Below, in pieces: positions 1 to 8,907 of a stretch of 64,000 nt of DNA. The stretch comes from CBDFGS01 sp965247255 (GTDB taxonomy: Bacteria > Chloroflexota > Dehalococcoidia > Lucifugimonadales > CAUZJF01). The notes under the pieces were generated by a model. It did no database searches, had not been told where the DNA came from, and worked only from the letters and a program-made list of their open reading frames with translations. The position numbers were made by a program, and so were the translations under genes. Location: the NCBI GenBank assembly GCA_965247255.1, contig CBDFGS010000010.1, positions 310,001-374,000 on the forward strand. The letters run 5' to 3'. Numbering within the stretch: position 1 is the first letter of the stretch; the number at the start of each line of letters is the position of its first letter.

Positions 1-177
1 ACTCGTCTGGATCGTGGGGAAGGGAATCCGAGGAAACCGCTGTACCACCGAACGCATCGGCCCTCGCTTCAAGCTCTTCCACCTTAGCGACCTCCTTCAG
101 CTAATATAAGGACCAGAACGTAGATTACCCGGGCGCGAGATTGGCTCGGAAACGAACGCGGGTTGCTCGCCCCAAGT
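1..177. other. Non-coding left edge
   Basis: No convincing coding frame, RNA or repeat is visible here. The stretch lies downstream of the leftward hisS-prfA-prmC operon and may hold its 3' end. I see no clear terminator hairpin. Confidence 0.4.
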
Positions 178-696
178 TTACAGGTCCTGCGGCCTCGATT
201 GACGTAATCGGCCGCTGAGACTCCTCCACCAAGGCTTGTTGAGGTCTTTGCGGCGGCGGCGGCGGGACTGATGCCCGCGCACCTCCCGCGACTCATCTTC
301 AGCTTGCGCCAACTGGTTGGCCAAGCTTGCAATCTGTAGTCTCAATTGCCCGAGTTCGTCCCTTGTTTGGCTCTCGGTTTGACTTGCCGCGGGAGTGCTG
401 TCGGCTTCCGCTATGTCTGCGCCCTCTCCGCTGTCGGCTCTGAAAACCCGTTCCAGCGACTCCACTCTCGCTTCCAGCGCATTTGCGTCTGAGGGGCCGG
501 GCGAGGAGCCTGACTCAACGGGACTTCCATTTTCTGCAAGCTGCCGGGTCAACTCCTCCACCCTGGCCTCCAGCTCACCCACACGGAGCATGGCCTCGCC
601 GTACTTGAGTATCAGCGCACCGAAGTCAGGGCCGCCTTCGGACCCCCGGGCCTGGTCTGGCGTGGTCGATTGCTCCGGTTGCTCTCTCGTTTCCAT
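178..696 (-). CDS. Hypothetical coiled-coil protein with basic tail
   Basis: A 172-residue protein of unknown function, with no signal peptide or membrane segment. Residues about 30-55 and 70-145 are rich in Glu, Leu, Arg and Gln with heptad-like spacing, which suggests coiled coils. A run of Arg/Lys near residue 145 precedes a short basic C-terminus that could bind nucleic acid or the membrane. The ATG lies 36 bp downstream of the prmC stop on the same strand, so it is probably the last gene of the hisS-prfA-prmC operon. I do not recognise the family. The function is open, but codon use and operon position support a real gene. Confidence 0.6.
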   Translation of the reverse strand: METREQPEQSTTPDQARGSEGGPDFGALILKYGEAMLRVGELEARVEELTRQLAENGSPVESGSSPGPSDANALEARVESLERVFRADSGEGADIAEADSTPAASQTESQTRDELGQLRLQIASLANQLAQAEDESREVRGHQSRRRRRKDLNKPWWRSLSGRLRQSRPQDL

Positions 697-732
697 AAAC
701 CCACCTGACGCCTGTTCTGATTTATCGTCCTG

Positions 733-1641
733 TTAGCGTAACGCCGGTCCACGAACGGCTCGAGTCGTGATCGCGCCTGCGGGCGGTCCGTAAGGAGGCA
801 CGCCGACCACGATCACCCGAGGCATCCCAAGAAGGTCACGCTCATACCAGACGAGGGCATCAGGAAACGCGTCCCGGCCGAGCTGAATCGCGCGCTCGAT
901 GTGCTGCGGATCGGTCTCGACCAAGACTAGCCCCCCTGGGCGAATATGACCTTGCGCCTGAATGAGTAGCCTGGCCGTCGGCCCCAGCCCGTCCATGCCG
1001 CCGTCGATGGCGCTTCGGGGCTCTTGGCGCACCTCATCAGCGAGGCCCCCGATGTCCTCAGACGCTATATACGGAGGATTCGAGACGATCACATCGACGG
1101 TCGTGTTCAAACACCCCAGCAGGTCCGTCTGAACCAGATGCACTCGGTCTGAGAGATTATGTCGTTTCATATTGGCGTCGGCTACCAGTAGGGCCTCGCG
1201 GCTGGAGTCCGTTGCGTGCACCGTGGCGGAAGGCAGATGGCAAGCGAGAGCCACGGCAATCGCGCCGCTGCCCGTGCCTACGTCCAGAACCGTCAAGCGC
1301 CGGCCGGCATACTGACGGCAGTGCTGCAATGCGAGGTCGACGAGTAGCTCCGTCTCCTGCCGTGGGATGAGGACCGCAGCATCGACATACAGTTCGAGTC
1401 CATAGAACTCCCGATGGCCGAGCATGTAAAACAGAGGCTCGCCGCTGCTTCGTCGTTCTACGAGGCCGTCTATCCGGCCCTGCGCAGCGGCAGCGACCTC
1501 GTCGTTCAGTGACGCGAAAAACCCAGCCCTATCTAGAGCTGTGGCGTGGCGCACCATCGCCTCAGCTTCAATTGCCGGATCAGAGACGCTCTCTTCGGAC
1601 AGCAGTTGCGTCGCTCGGACCCACGATTCCCTGAGTTTCAA
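733..1641 (-). CDS. prmC: Peptide chain release factor N5-glutamine methyltransferase
   Basis: A 302-residue SAM-dependent methyltransferase that methylates the Gln of the GGQ motif in release factors, which speeds peptide release. The N-terminal helical release-factor-binding part is followed by the Rossmann SAM motif DVGTGSGAIAVAL (about 120-132) and the catalytic NPPY tetrapeptide (188-191), which is the family hallmark. It follows prfA with a 4-bp stop/start overlap. That is the classic prfA-prmC pair, so enzyme and substrate are co-translated. The C-terminal tail after about residue 285 is longer than usual and rich in Arg and Pro. Confidence 0.95.
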   Translation of the reverse strand: MKLRESWVRATQLLSEESVSDPAIEAEAMVRHATALDRAGFFASLNDEVAAAAQGRIDGLVERRSSGEPLFYMLGHREFYGLELYVDAAVLIPRQETELLVDLALQHCRQYAGRRLTVLDVGTGSGAIAVALACHLPSATVHATDSSREALLVADANMKRHNLSDRVHLVQTDLLGCLNTTVDVIVSNPPYIASEDIGGLADEVRQEPRSAIDGGMDGLGPTARLLIQAQGHIRPGGLVLVETDPQHIERAIQLGRDAFPDALVWYERDLLGMPRVIVVGVPPYGPPAGAITTRAVRGPALR

Positions 1642-2708
1642 AAGCCGGCCTCATCAAGCTTGCGGGCCTCCTCGAGGGAGATCATACGCTCGATCATGTC
1701 GTCTAGATCGCCGTCGAGGACGCCCTCAAGACCGTGCCTGGTGTAAGAGCTCCGGTGATCGGTAACGCGGTCTTGTGGAAAATTGTAGGTCCTGACGCGG
1801 TCTGAGCGGTCGCCGCTTCCCACCTGAGACCGTCTCGACTCGGAGATCTCCTCTTGCTGGCGCCGGATCTCCCTGTCCAGCAGCCGGGCCCTTATGACTG
1901 TCATCGCTTTCTCTTTGTTCTTCAGCTGCGAGCGTTCGTCCTGGCATACAGCCACGATGCCGGTGGGCCCATGCGTAATCCGCACCGCTGTCGCGACCTT
2001 CTGAACATTTTGGCCCCCATGGCCGCTGGCGTGAAAGATCTCGATCTGCAGGTCGTCGGGGTCTACGTCAACGTCGATCTCGTCCGCCTCCGGCAGAACG
2101 GCGACGGTGGCCGCGGAGGTGTGAATGCGCCCGCTCGACTCTGTCACTGGGACCCTCTGTACTCGGTGGCCACCGCTTTCGTGCTTCAGGATACTGTACG
2201 CGCCTTCACCTCTCACTTGAAAAACTATCCCTTTGATGCTGCCCAGGCCTGTCTCGTTGCTGTTGATGACGTCGGACTTCCATCCCTTGCGCTGAGCGAA
2301 GCGAGAGTACATCCGGAATAGATCGGCGGCGAAAAGACCGGCTTCCTCACCCCCGGCACCGGCGCGAATCTCCATGATCACGTTCTTTTCGTCGTTCGGG
2401 TCCTTTGGTAAGAGAGCTAGCCGAAGTTCGCTCTCGATATTGGACCTCTGGCCGTCTAGCTGGACTAGCTCCTCTCGGGCCAGCGCGGCCAGGTCCCGGT
2501 CCGAGTCATCGGCGGCGATCACCTTCGTCTCCTCGATATTCTCATTCACCGCTCGAAGGTCTCGAGCCATGGAGGCCAGATTCTTCAGGGAGGCGTATTC
2601 GATGGCTAGTTTCTGAACGCGCGAGTAATCGGCAGCGACCTCCGGCTCAGACATCAACTGCTCAATCTCCCGGTGTCGTTGCTCCAGGGCCTTCAGCTTC
2701 TCCATCAT
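1638..2708 (-). CDS. prfA: Peptide chain release factor 1
   Basis: A 356-residue class I release factor that reads UAA and UAG and triggers peptidyl-tRNA hydrolysis on the ribosome. The codon-recognition tripeptide is PVT (187-189), typical of RF1 rather than the SPF of RF2. The GGQ catalytic motif is at 231-233 inside a well-conserved block. Length is normal for the family. Two adjacent Met codons (2708, 2705) leave the exact start ambiguous by one residue. It is the second gene of hisS-prfA-prmC, 80 bp after hisS and overlapping prmC by 4 bp. There is no prfB-like internal frameshift. Confidence 0.97.
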   Translation of the reverse strand: MMEKLKALEQRHREIEQLMSEPEVAADYSRVQKLAIEYASLKNLASMARDLRAVNENIEETKVIAADDSDRDLAALAREELVQLDGQRSNIESELRLALLPKDPNDEKNVIMEIRAGAGGEEAGLFAADLFRMYSRFAQRKGWKSDVINSNETGLGSIKGIVFQVRGEGAYSILKHESGGHRVQRVPVTESSGRIHTSAATVAVLPEADEIDVDVDPDDLQIEIFHASGHGGQNVQKVATAVRITHGPTGIVAVCQDERSQLKNKEKAMTVIRARLLDREIRRQQEEISESRRSQVGSGDRSDRVRTYNFPQDRVTDHRSSYTRHGLEGVLDGDLDDMIERMISLEEARKLDEAGF

Positions 2709-2788
2709 CGCCTTGGGACTCCATCGATATTCCGATCAGTCCTATGTCGCCTGACCACGCCGCTCCACGTCGCAACTGGCGGTGCCAT

Positions 2789-4054
2789 CTACATAGCCTC
2801 GAAGTGACTCAGAATGCGCGTCCGCTCGACATCTTCCTGATGACTTTGCTTGAGGTCCCGGACGATGACCATGCCCTTTTCGAGCTCGGCGTCTCCCACT
2901 ATTAGCGCGTGGGTGGCGTCGATGGAGGTTGCGTATTTGAGCTGGCTCCTCAACCCTCGGCCAGATGGGCCCAGCAGCGCCGAGACCCCGGCATTGCGGA
3001 GCTCCGAGCTTAGCGAGACTCCCGCCATTCTCGCCGCCTCGCCGATAGATGCAATCATTACCTTCGGGCCAGTGGCGGCCCTCTGAATGGCATCAGTCCC
3101 CATCAGCGTGGTCAAAACACGATCTATGCCCATTCCGAAACCTATGCCAGGCGTACGCGGACCCCCAAGCTCCTCAAGCAGTCCATCGTATCTACCTCCG
3201 CCGGCGATAGTCGCTTGTCGTCCCCCCCCGGGCGGCACGATCTCGAACGTCGTTCGAGTGTAATAGTCGAACCCCCTGACGAGCCGCTTGTCCGCCTCGA
3301 ACGGGATACCCAGGGCGTTGAGGTAGTCCTTCAGACTGGACCAGTGCGCGGCGCATTCGTCGCACAGGAACTCGACAAAATCGGGAGCGCCATCTACGAC
3401 AGGCTGACAGGTGTCCTCTTTACAGTCCAACAGCCGCAACGGGTTCTCCACGAGCCGCCGCTTGCAGTTATCACACAAGCTATCAAGATTGGGCTCGTAG
3501 TGCCGGCGTAGATGTTCGATGTACCCCGGCCTGCACTGCTGGTCGCCGATGCTGTTGATAATCAAGGACACGTTACCAACGCCAAGCTCGTCAAGTAAGC
3601 TCCAGGCTACGTCGATCACCTCTGCGTCGAGGGCCGCGTCTCCGTCTCCCAGTGCCTCAATGCCGAACTGGTGCAGCTGTCTGTACCGGCCCGCCTGCGG
3701 ACGCTCATACCTGAAGAAAGACCCCATGTAGTACATCCTCACGGGCTGCGCCAGGTTGTGCATCCCGTGCTCGAGGTACGCGCGGCACACGGGAGCCGTG
3801 CCCTCCGGTCGAAGCGTAACAAGATCGCCGCCACGGTCTTCAAAGGTATAGGTCTCGTTCTCGACGACGTCGGTGACCTCACCGATGCCGCGGACGAACA
3901 GTCGCGCATCTTCGAACAGCGGCGTCTCGATTCGGCCATAGCCAAATCTTCGAGCGACGTCCTCCGCTCGCTCGGCGAAAAACCGCCACGCGTCCTGGTC
4001 TTTCGGGAGCGTATCGGACGTACCTCGAGGGGCCCTGAACTGTTGTCGGATCAT
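2789..4054 (-). CDS. hisS: Histidine--tRNA ligase
   Basis: A 421-residue class II aminoacyl-tRNA synthetase that charges tRNA-His in the cytoplasm. Visible class II motifs include motif 2 (FRYERPQAGRYRQLHQFGIE, about 112-131), the histidine-specific RGFDYYTRTTFE segment (about 258-269) and motif 3 (PGIGFGMGIDRVL, about 300-312). A C-terminal anticodon-binding domain follows. Length is normal. It is the first gene of the leftward operon. The 110-bp upstream gap to rpsT shows no T-box signature that I can recognise. Confidence 0.96.
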   Translation of the reverse strand: MIRQQFRAPRGTSDTLPKDQDAWRFFAERAEDVARRFGYGRIETPLFEDARLFVRGIGEVTDVVENETYTFEDRGGDLVTLRPEGTAPVCRAYLEHGMHNLAQPVRMYYMGSFFRYERPQAGRYRQLHQFGIEALGDGDAALDAEVIDVAWSLLDELGVGNVSLIINSIGDQQCRPGYIEHLRRHYEPNLDSLCDNCKRRLVENPLRLLDCKEDTCQPVVDGAPDFVEFLCDECAAHWSSLKDYLNALGIPFEADKRLVRGFDYYTRTTFEIVPPGGGRQATIAGGGRYDGLLEELGGPRTPGIGFGMGIDRVLTTLMGTDAIQRAATGPKVMIASIGEAARMAGVSLSSELRNAGVSALLGPSGRGLRSQLKYATSIDATHALIVGDAELEKGMVIVRDLKQSHQEDVERTRILSHFEAM

Positions 4055-4257
4055 GTCCCGTGCCGGCTCCTACTGACTCTTGGGCGACTCAAGCGTACCG
4101 CACGCCGCGCCGGCGTGTAAACAGAGTCGTCTGGTCTCGCGGTAGATAGCGGACGCGCTATCGTATGGCCCATCATCCCGTCTGGGCTACTCCACACACT
4201 TTACTTGTCAGGACTGAACCTTTATTCTTGATTCCGCCAGCGAACAAGGAGAGTGGA

Positions 4258-4515
4258 TTGCCCAGTGCAAGATCAGCCCGAGTGGCGGAACGGCGACGGA
4301 GTAGAAACACGCCTCTGCGGTCTCGGGCCAAATCGTTTGTCGCGAAGGCGCGGCGGCTCATAGACGCGAACGAAATAGAGGGTGCCGAGGTGGCGGTCAA
4401 AGAGGCCGTCGTCGCGCTGGACAAGGCGGCCCAAAAGGGCGCGGTCCACAAGGGAAACGCCGCCAGGCGTAAGTCGCGGTTGCTACGGCACTTAAACGCC
4501 GCAAAGAGCGAGTAG
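4258..4515 (+). CDS. rpsT: Ribosomal protein S20 (TTG start)
   Basis: An 85-residue basic primary 16S rRNA-binding protein of the 30S subunit. The frame is open from an ATG at 4165, but the first 31 codons have no S20 character. S20 proteins begin close to the SARxRVAERRRxRN block. A TTG at 4258 has an AAGGAG Shine-Dalgarno at 4246-4251 with 6-nt spacing, and it gives the normal S20 length and a start of PSARSARVAERRR. The C-terminal AVHKGNAARRKSRLLRHLN block is the conserved S20 signature. It is divergent from hisS and about 230 bp upstream of lexA. Confidence 0.93.
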   Translation: MPSARSARVAERRRSRNTPLRSRAKSFVAKARRLIDANEIEGAEVAVKEAVVALDKAAQKGAVHKGNAARRKSRLLRHLNAAKSE

Positions 4516-4671
4516 CCAGTCGCCGACTCTCCGACCGCCGGCGCGCCTACGGCGAGCGCAGTCGTAGTCGGTCGCCTCCTTCTCTTTCCGCCGCACGTCT
4601 CCAAAGGCCGGTCCCGTTTCCGAGAGTTCCTCAAGCTACGTCCCACGCTTCCCGTACAACAGCACCCGTAA

Positions 4672-4739
4672 TTGACATCACTCGCGACCCGTGGTACCTT
4701 TGTTCGGAACATGCGTGCTCACACGCGACGTCGCGAGGA
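4672..4739 (+). promoter_or_regulatory. lexA promoter, candidate LexA operator and RBS
   Basis: A -35 TTGACA (4672-4677) is followed after 17 nt by TACCTT (4695-4700). Immediately downstream is the perfect inverted repeat TGTTCGGAACA (4701-4711), then GCGTG/CACGC (4713-4726) and the 12-bp palindrome CGCGACGTCGCG (4724-4735). A GAGGA Shine-Dalgarno (4735-4739) lies 6 nt before the lexA ATG. LexA proteins usually repress their own genes, so TGTTC-G-GAACA is the best operator candidate. This is inferred and does not exactly match a lineage box known to me. Confidence 0.55.
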
Positions 4740-4745
4740 CATGAA

Positions 4746-5393
4746 ATGAAAAAGAAAAGACTATCCCCAAGACAGCAGGCGATATTGAGGTTCATTAGGC
4801 GGTTCCTCGAGAATCATCAGTACCCTCCGACCGTCCGGGACATACAGGCTGGATGCAAGATCAGCTCAACGTCGGTGGTCGATTACAACCTTCGGATATT
4901 GCAGCGAGAAGGGCGCCTGCGACGCGAAGCCGAAGTGTCGAGGGGTATCGAGCTCCTGGAATCTGCGCCTCGATCGCCGAATACCAATCTGGTCCAGGTA
5001 CCACTCCTGGGAAGCATCGCGGCTGGGGAGCCGCTGCATATACCCGGCCCGGATTCCTGGCACACCGAAGCAGAAGAGAACCTGGAGCTTCCGAGCTTCC
5101 TCACTCAAGGCAAGCAGAATGTCTTCGCCGTCAGAGTAAAAGGCGAGTCTATGATCGACGCGCTGGTCGCCGACGGGGATTTGGTGTTGATGGAGCCGGT
5201 CGACCAGCCCCGAAACGGTGACATGGTGGCGGCGTGGCTGAAGGACCGGCAAGAGGTAACTCTCAAACACTTCCAGATGTCCAACGGCATGGTTACTTTG
5301 CATCCGGCCAACAGGTTCCTGGAGCCGACGACGGTTCCAGCGGAGAATGTCTCTATCCAGGGTCGGGTGGTTGGCGTCATCAGGTCGATATAA
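4746..5393 (+). CDS. lexA: LexA repressor
   Basis: A 215-residue SOS repressor. The N-terminal winged helix (about 1-68) contains the expected KKRLSPRQQAILRFI start and a recognition helix around SSTSVVDYNLR. The self-cleavage Ala-Gly bond is at 93-94 (SIAAGEP). The S24-type catalytic dyad is Ser135 (VKGESMIDAL) and Lys174 (VTLKHF). All residues for RecA-stimulated autoproteolysis are present, so it should be a functional SOS switch. The ATG at 4746 is set by GAGGA six bases upstream. It is transcribed alone. The next gene is convergent. Confidence 0.96.
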   Translation: MKKKRLSPRQQAILRFIRRFLENHQYPPTVRDIQAGCKISSTSVVDYNLRILQREGRLRREAEVSRGIELLESAPRSPNTNLVQVPLLGSIAAGEPLHIPGPDSWHTEAEENLELPSFLTQGKQNVFAVRVKGESMIDALVADGDLVLMEPVDQPRNGDMVAAWLKDRQEVTLKHFQMSNGMVTLHPANRFLEPTTVPAENVSIQGRVVGVIRSI

Positions 5394-5503
5394 AGTCTGA
5401 GTCCGAAGCACCCATTCCCGTCGCCAAGCCCCTGAGACGAATGCCTTAACGCACGCAGTCTTAGTCCGAGGCGCTGTCCCTCCCCACCCACGCCCCCCGC
5501 CGT

Positions 5504-6196
5504 CTATCCGAGCTTGTGAAGGATCTCCCCCGGCGTAAACGCTGCGGCCGCCAGCACCGCGGTGGCGAGTGCGGCCGCTATCACCCACGGGGCATACCTC
5601 GCGGTAGGTTGATGCCGAGACGCGTTGAAGGCGTCGATCAACCAGCCTCCACTCGCGAAAACCGCCCCCGCGACCAGGCCGGTGAAGAAGAGCCGGACTC
5701 CTACGACGATCCCACGCGAGAGCCACAGCAGGGGAAGCTCAAGCGTCTTCACCACGAAATCGGGGACGCTCATTACACCGCCGTAGAAGTCTAGGGCCTG
5801 GAATGATAAGGGTAGGAATACCCCGCCCATCACCAACGGATAGGTGATTGCGAATCCGACCGCGAAAAGGACCCAGGTTCTATACGTCCGTGGTCTCCGG
5901 CCCGCGTTGTGGGCCTCGGCGTAGAACGTGAAGTACGGAAGTCGCCCGAACAGCCAGTACGCGAACGGCACCGAAACTGCAAGCCCTCCGAGCGCCCCTC
6001 CAATACCGAAGACCACTGATTCCCCGATGGGCAAGTGCTCCAGGTACTCGTAATACGGACGGAGAGAGATGGTGTTCACCAGGACCGCGGCTGCCCCAAC
6101 GGCGCCGCCGTAGAAACCAACGCAGGACGTGAATCTGATTCGCGCCCAATCTCGCGGCGGTGCACCGGCAGACAGGGACTCGGCGACGTTAGCCAC
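5504..6196 (-). CDS. Polytopic membrane protein of unknown function
   Basis: A 230-residue protein with about five hydrophobic segments (approximately 23-46, 60-84, 105-130, 150-185 and 203-222) and short polar loops, so an integral inner-membrane protein. I recognise no transport or enzymatic motif. It is convergent with lexA and lies about 110 bp before the stop-side end of the CoA-transferase gene on the same strand, so it may be the distal gene of that transcript. Function not assigned. Confidence 0.7.
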   Translation of the reverse strand: MANVAESLSAGAPPRDWARIRFTSCVGFYGGAVGAAAVLVNTISLRPYYEYLEHLPIGESVVFGIGGALGGLAVSVPFAYWLFGRLPYFTFYAEAHNAGRRPRTYRTWVLFAVGFAITYPLVMGGVFLPLSFQALDFYGGVMSVPDFVVKTLELPLLWLSRGIVVGVRLFFTGLVAGAVFASGGWLIDAFNASRHQPTARYAPWVIAAALATAVLAAAAFTPGEILHKLG

Positions 6197-6304
6197 GATG
6201 CCGTGGCCAGCCGCCTCCGCTTATGCCCTTGCGGAGCCTGTATCGTCCCCCTCGAGGAATTCGAAACGCGCCCGCGTCAGCAGGAGAAATTGTACTTCGC
6301 ACTC

Positions 6305-8731
6305 TCACCGGCCTATCGGGCCGCTAGCGATCACGTCTCTAGCCTCGAGCAAGCTGAACTCCGACTCGGAAACGCCAAGCAGCTCTCTCAGCACATATGC
6401 GTTGTGCTGCCCGAGGTTGGGGGCGAACGTTCGAACGCGCCCTGGTGTCCTTGCGAGCTTCCATGGCATTCCCAGGTGGGTGTGCACACCCGCTTCCGCG
6501 TGGTCTACCTTCTCGAAGAAACCGCGAGCCGCAAAATGTGGGTCCTCCACAACCTGCTGGTTGTTCAGGACCGCTCCAGCAGGTACTCCCTCTCGTTGAA
6601 GAAGATGCATCGCTTCGCGAGACCCCCTGACTTGAGTCCAGCTTTCAACGACGCGGTCTAACTCGTCCTCGTGCCGTTTCCTGGACCGGGCGTCGCCAAA
6701 GCGCTCGTCACCAAGGAGATGGCGCGCTTCGATTGCGTTGCAAAGCGCCTCGAACTCGCTCTCGGTTGTGACGGAGATTGCCACCCACTGATCGTCGCCT
6801 GCGCTCCGATAACAGCCGTGAGGCGCGAATTCGGGGTGCCGATTACCCAGGGATTTCGCGACTCTGCCATTCATAGCGTATTCGAATACGAGCTGGGGCA
6901 ATACCGCGATGTTCGCTTCACGCTGGGATAGGTCCACCAGCTGCCCCTCCCCCGTCACCCGACGATGCCAGATCGCTGTGATCGCCGCGGCGGCGGCGAA
7001 AACTCCGCCATTGGGGTCGCCGTACTTTACCCCGGTCGGATTGGGCAGAGTGCCGGGATGTCCGGTGACACTCAGCAGCCCGGACATCGCTTCTTGCGTA
7101 GCGCCCATGCCCACGAAATCCGCTTCGGGCCCCTCTCGACCAAACGCCGGCAGAGCGACGTAGACCACATCAGGGCGCATGGTGCGGCAGTCCTCGTAAT
7201 CGACCCCCAGACGTTTCATCACCCCAACACTGAAGTTCTCGATGACAACGTCCGAAATCGCGACCAGCTGCTGGATCAAAGGGGGGCCTTCTGCTGTGCG
7301 AAGGTCCAACGTGATACCCATCTTGTTGCGGCTGTAGGCGTGAAATCTTCCTATGCGGGCTCCGCGCCCCCCGTCTCCGCGAGCTGCGTGCTCGACCTTT
7401 ATCACCTCGGCTCCCAGATCTCCCAGTATCCGGGTGCAGAACGGACCGGCCCATACGTGTGTAAAGTCGAGGACTCGAATGCCATCTAAAGGCGCGGCGT
7501 CCACCGGACCGGCGGCCTTGGGAGGCGGCCCACCCTGCGACTCCCAATTCGCGACGCTTTGCGCCCCACTATGCTCGCCCAGCAACGGAGCGCGGCGGTT
7601 CTGAAAGGGGGTTGAACTCATGATGAAGGGTGCGCCTGGATAAGGAAGCTTGCCTGCGACCGGGTGGTCCACCTCAACGAAGAAGCGACGCGCCCTTAGC
7701 TGTGCAGAGTCCAGCAGGTCGGGGGCGGTGGCTACGTAGCCGAAGGGGTGCCCGTGGCGCTGGGCCAGGCGGTACACCTCTTCTTTAGTATGCTGAGATA
7801 CCCAAGCCTCGAATAGCGCCAGAAGCTCACCGACATTTTCGTCCCTGCCCTCGACCGAGGCATATCTAGTGTCTCCCAGCTGCGGGACGGCCTCTGCCAT
7901 CTCAGCGAACGCTCCGGTCCAGTCCGCCGATGCGCGTCCGTAAGCCAGCACGAAGCCGTCGCTCGCCTTCCAGACGCCGCTAGGGCCCCACCGGCTGCCG
8001 TCCGCCCCACGTTGCGCAGCGGTCCCCTGGCTCCACGGGTCTGCGCTCCGTCTCGACGAGACCGAGCCGTCATACAGCCAGCTGTTGATCGACGCGCCAA
8101 TTACTGAGGTCAAACACTCCAGATGGGACACATCCACGTGTTGGCCCCTACCGTCACGGTGGCGAGCGTGGAGAGCAGCCAGTACTCCGATGAACCCCTG
8201 AAGCCCGGCATGGTAGTCTGCGAGGTATCCTCCCTTTTTCAGAGGTGGGAGCTCCGCGACACCGGCCAGATGCGCTTCCCCGCTTAGCGCGTGGACCACC
8301 AGGTTGGTGGCCTTGAAACCGCTGTACGGGCCATCCTGTCCAAAGGCGGTTATGGAGGCGAAGATCAGCCCCGGATTGGCCCGCGCGAGGTCCGAATAGC
8401 CCACACCGAGGGAGTCCAAAGCGCCTGGACGAAGGTCCTCGATGAGGACGTCCGCGCGCGCAGACCAAGCTTTCAGGAGCTGCGCGCCTGGCTCTACACC
8501 TATGTCGAGGACCGCGCTTCTCTTCCCTGTGTTTAGGTACAGGTAGTGGCCGCTGGCCTCTGAGTCCAGAACGTCCTTGACGAACGGCCCGAGCCGGCGG
8601 GAGGAGTCGCCTTCCGGCGGCTCCAGCTTCAGCACATCCGCTCCGAAGCCCGCGAGGAGCTTGCCGCAGTAGGGACCCGCGACCCCTTGTGCCAGCTCGA
8701 TAACCTTCAATCCGCTCAGCGCAGACGGCAT
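6305..8731 (-). CDS. Tandem-domain CaiB/BaiF (family III) CoA-transferase
   Basis: An 808-residue fusion of two complete family III CoA-transferase domains (about 1-395 and 410-808). It probably moves CoA between carboxylic acids in catabolism. Each half starts with the family pattern (LSGLKVIELAQGVAGPYCGKLL and DGIRVLDFTHVWAGPFCTRILGDLG-type). Each keeps the Asp expected to carry the acyl-anhydride/CoA intermediate (LADYHAG in half one, YGDPNGG in half two) and the following GRGQ/GEGQ-VD.S motif. Most family members are single-domain dimers, so this covalent double may be an internal heterodimer. It is divergent from a MaoC-type hydratase, which suggests one acyl-CoA pathway. The substrate is unknown. 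Confidence 0.9.
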   Translation of the reverse strand: MPSALSGLKVIELAQGVAGPYCGKLLAGFGADVLKLEPPEGDSSRRLGPFVKDVLDSEASGHYLYLNTGKRSAVLDIGVEPGAQLLKAWSARADVLIEDLRPGALDSLGVGYSDLARANPGLIFASITAFGQDGPYSGFKATNLVVHALSGEAHLAGVAELPPLKKGGYLADYHAGLQGFIGVLAALHARHRDGRGQHVDVSHLECLTSVIGASINSWLYDGSVSSRRSADPWSQGTAAQRGADGSRWGPSGVWKASDGFVLAYGRASADWTGAFAEMAEAVPQLGDTRYASVEGRDENVGELLALFEAWVSQHTKEEVYRLAQRHGHPFGYVATAPDLLDSAQLRARRFFVEVDHPVAGKLPYPGAPFIMSSTPFQNRRAPLLGEHSGAQSVANWESQGGPPPKAAGPVDAAPLDGIRVLDFTHVWAGPFCTRILGDLGAEVIKVEHAARGDGGRGARIGRFHAYSRNKMGITLDLRTAEGPPLIQQLVAISDVVIENFSVGVMKRLGVDYEDCRTMRPDVVYVALPAFGREGPEADFVGMGATQEAMSGLLSVTGHPGTLPNPTGVKYGDPNGGVFAAAAAITAIWHRRVTGEGQLVDLSQREANIAVLPQLVFEYAMNGRVAKSLGNRHPEFAPHGCYRSAGDDQWVAISVTTESEFEALCNAIEARHLLGDERFGDARSRKRHEDELDRVVESWTQVRGSREAMHLLQREGVPAGAVLNNQQVVEDPHFAARGFFEKVDHAEAGVHTHLGMPWKLARTPGRVRTFAPNLGQHNAYVLRELLGVSESEFSLLEARDVIASGPIGR

Positions 8732-8813
8732 GATCTCAATAATCAGACAAAGGTGTTAAGACGGTGGCCTAGTGTAGCATAGCGACTCTATGTTTCAGAC
8801 AGGGCTGCAATTG

Positions 8814-8842
8814 TTGACTTTCACCCTAGGTGACCCTAATAT
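8814..8842 (+). promoter_or_regulatory. Promoter of the MaoC-type gene
   Basis: TTGACT (8814-8819), a 17-nt spacer and TAATAT (8837-8842) form a good sigma-70-type promoter. Transcription should start near 8849, so the upstream in-frame start at 8830 cannot be used from this promoter. The ATG at 8908 becomes the likely start of the next gene. Confidence 0.6.
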
Positions 8843-8907
8843 GGGCCGTCACTACGCATCCGCCCCTAAAAACAGGGCGGCTCCAATGGGGGCTTAGGGT
8901 AGCGCCG

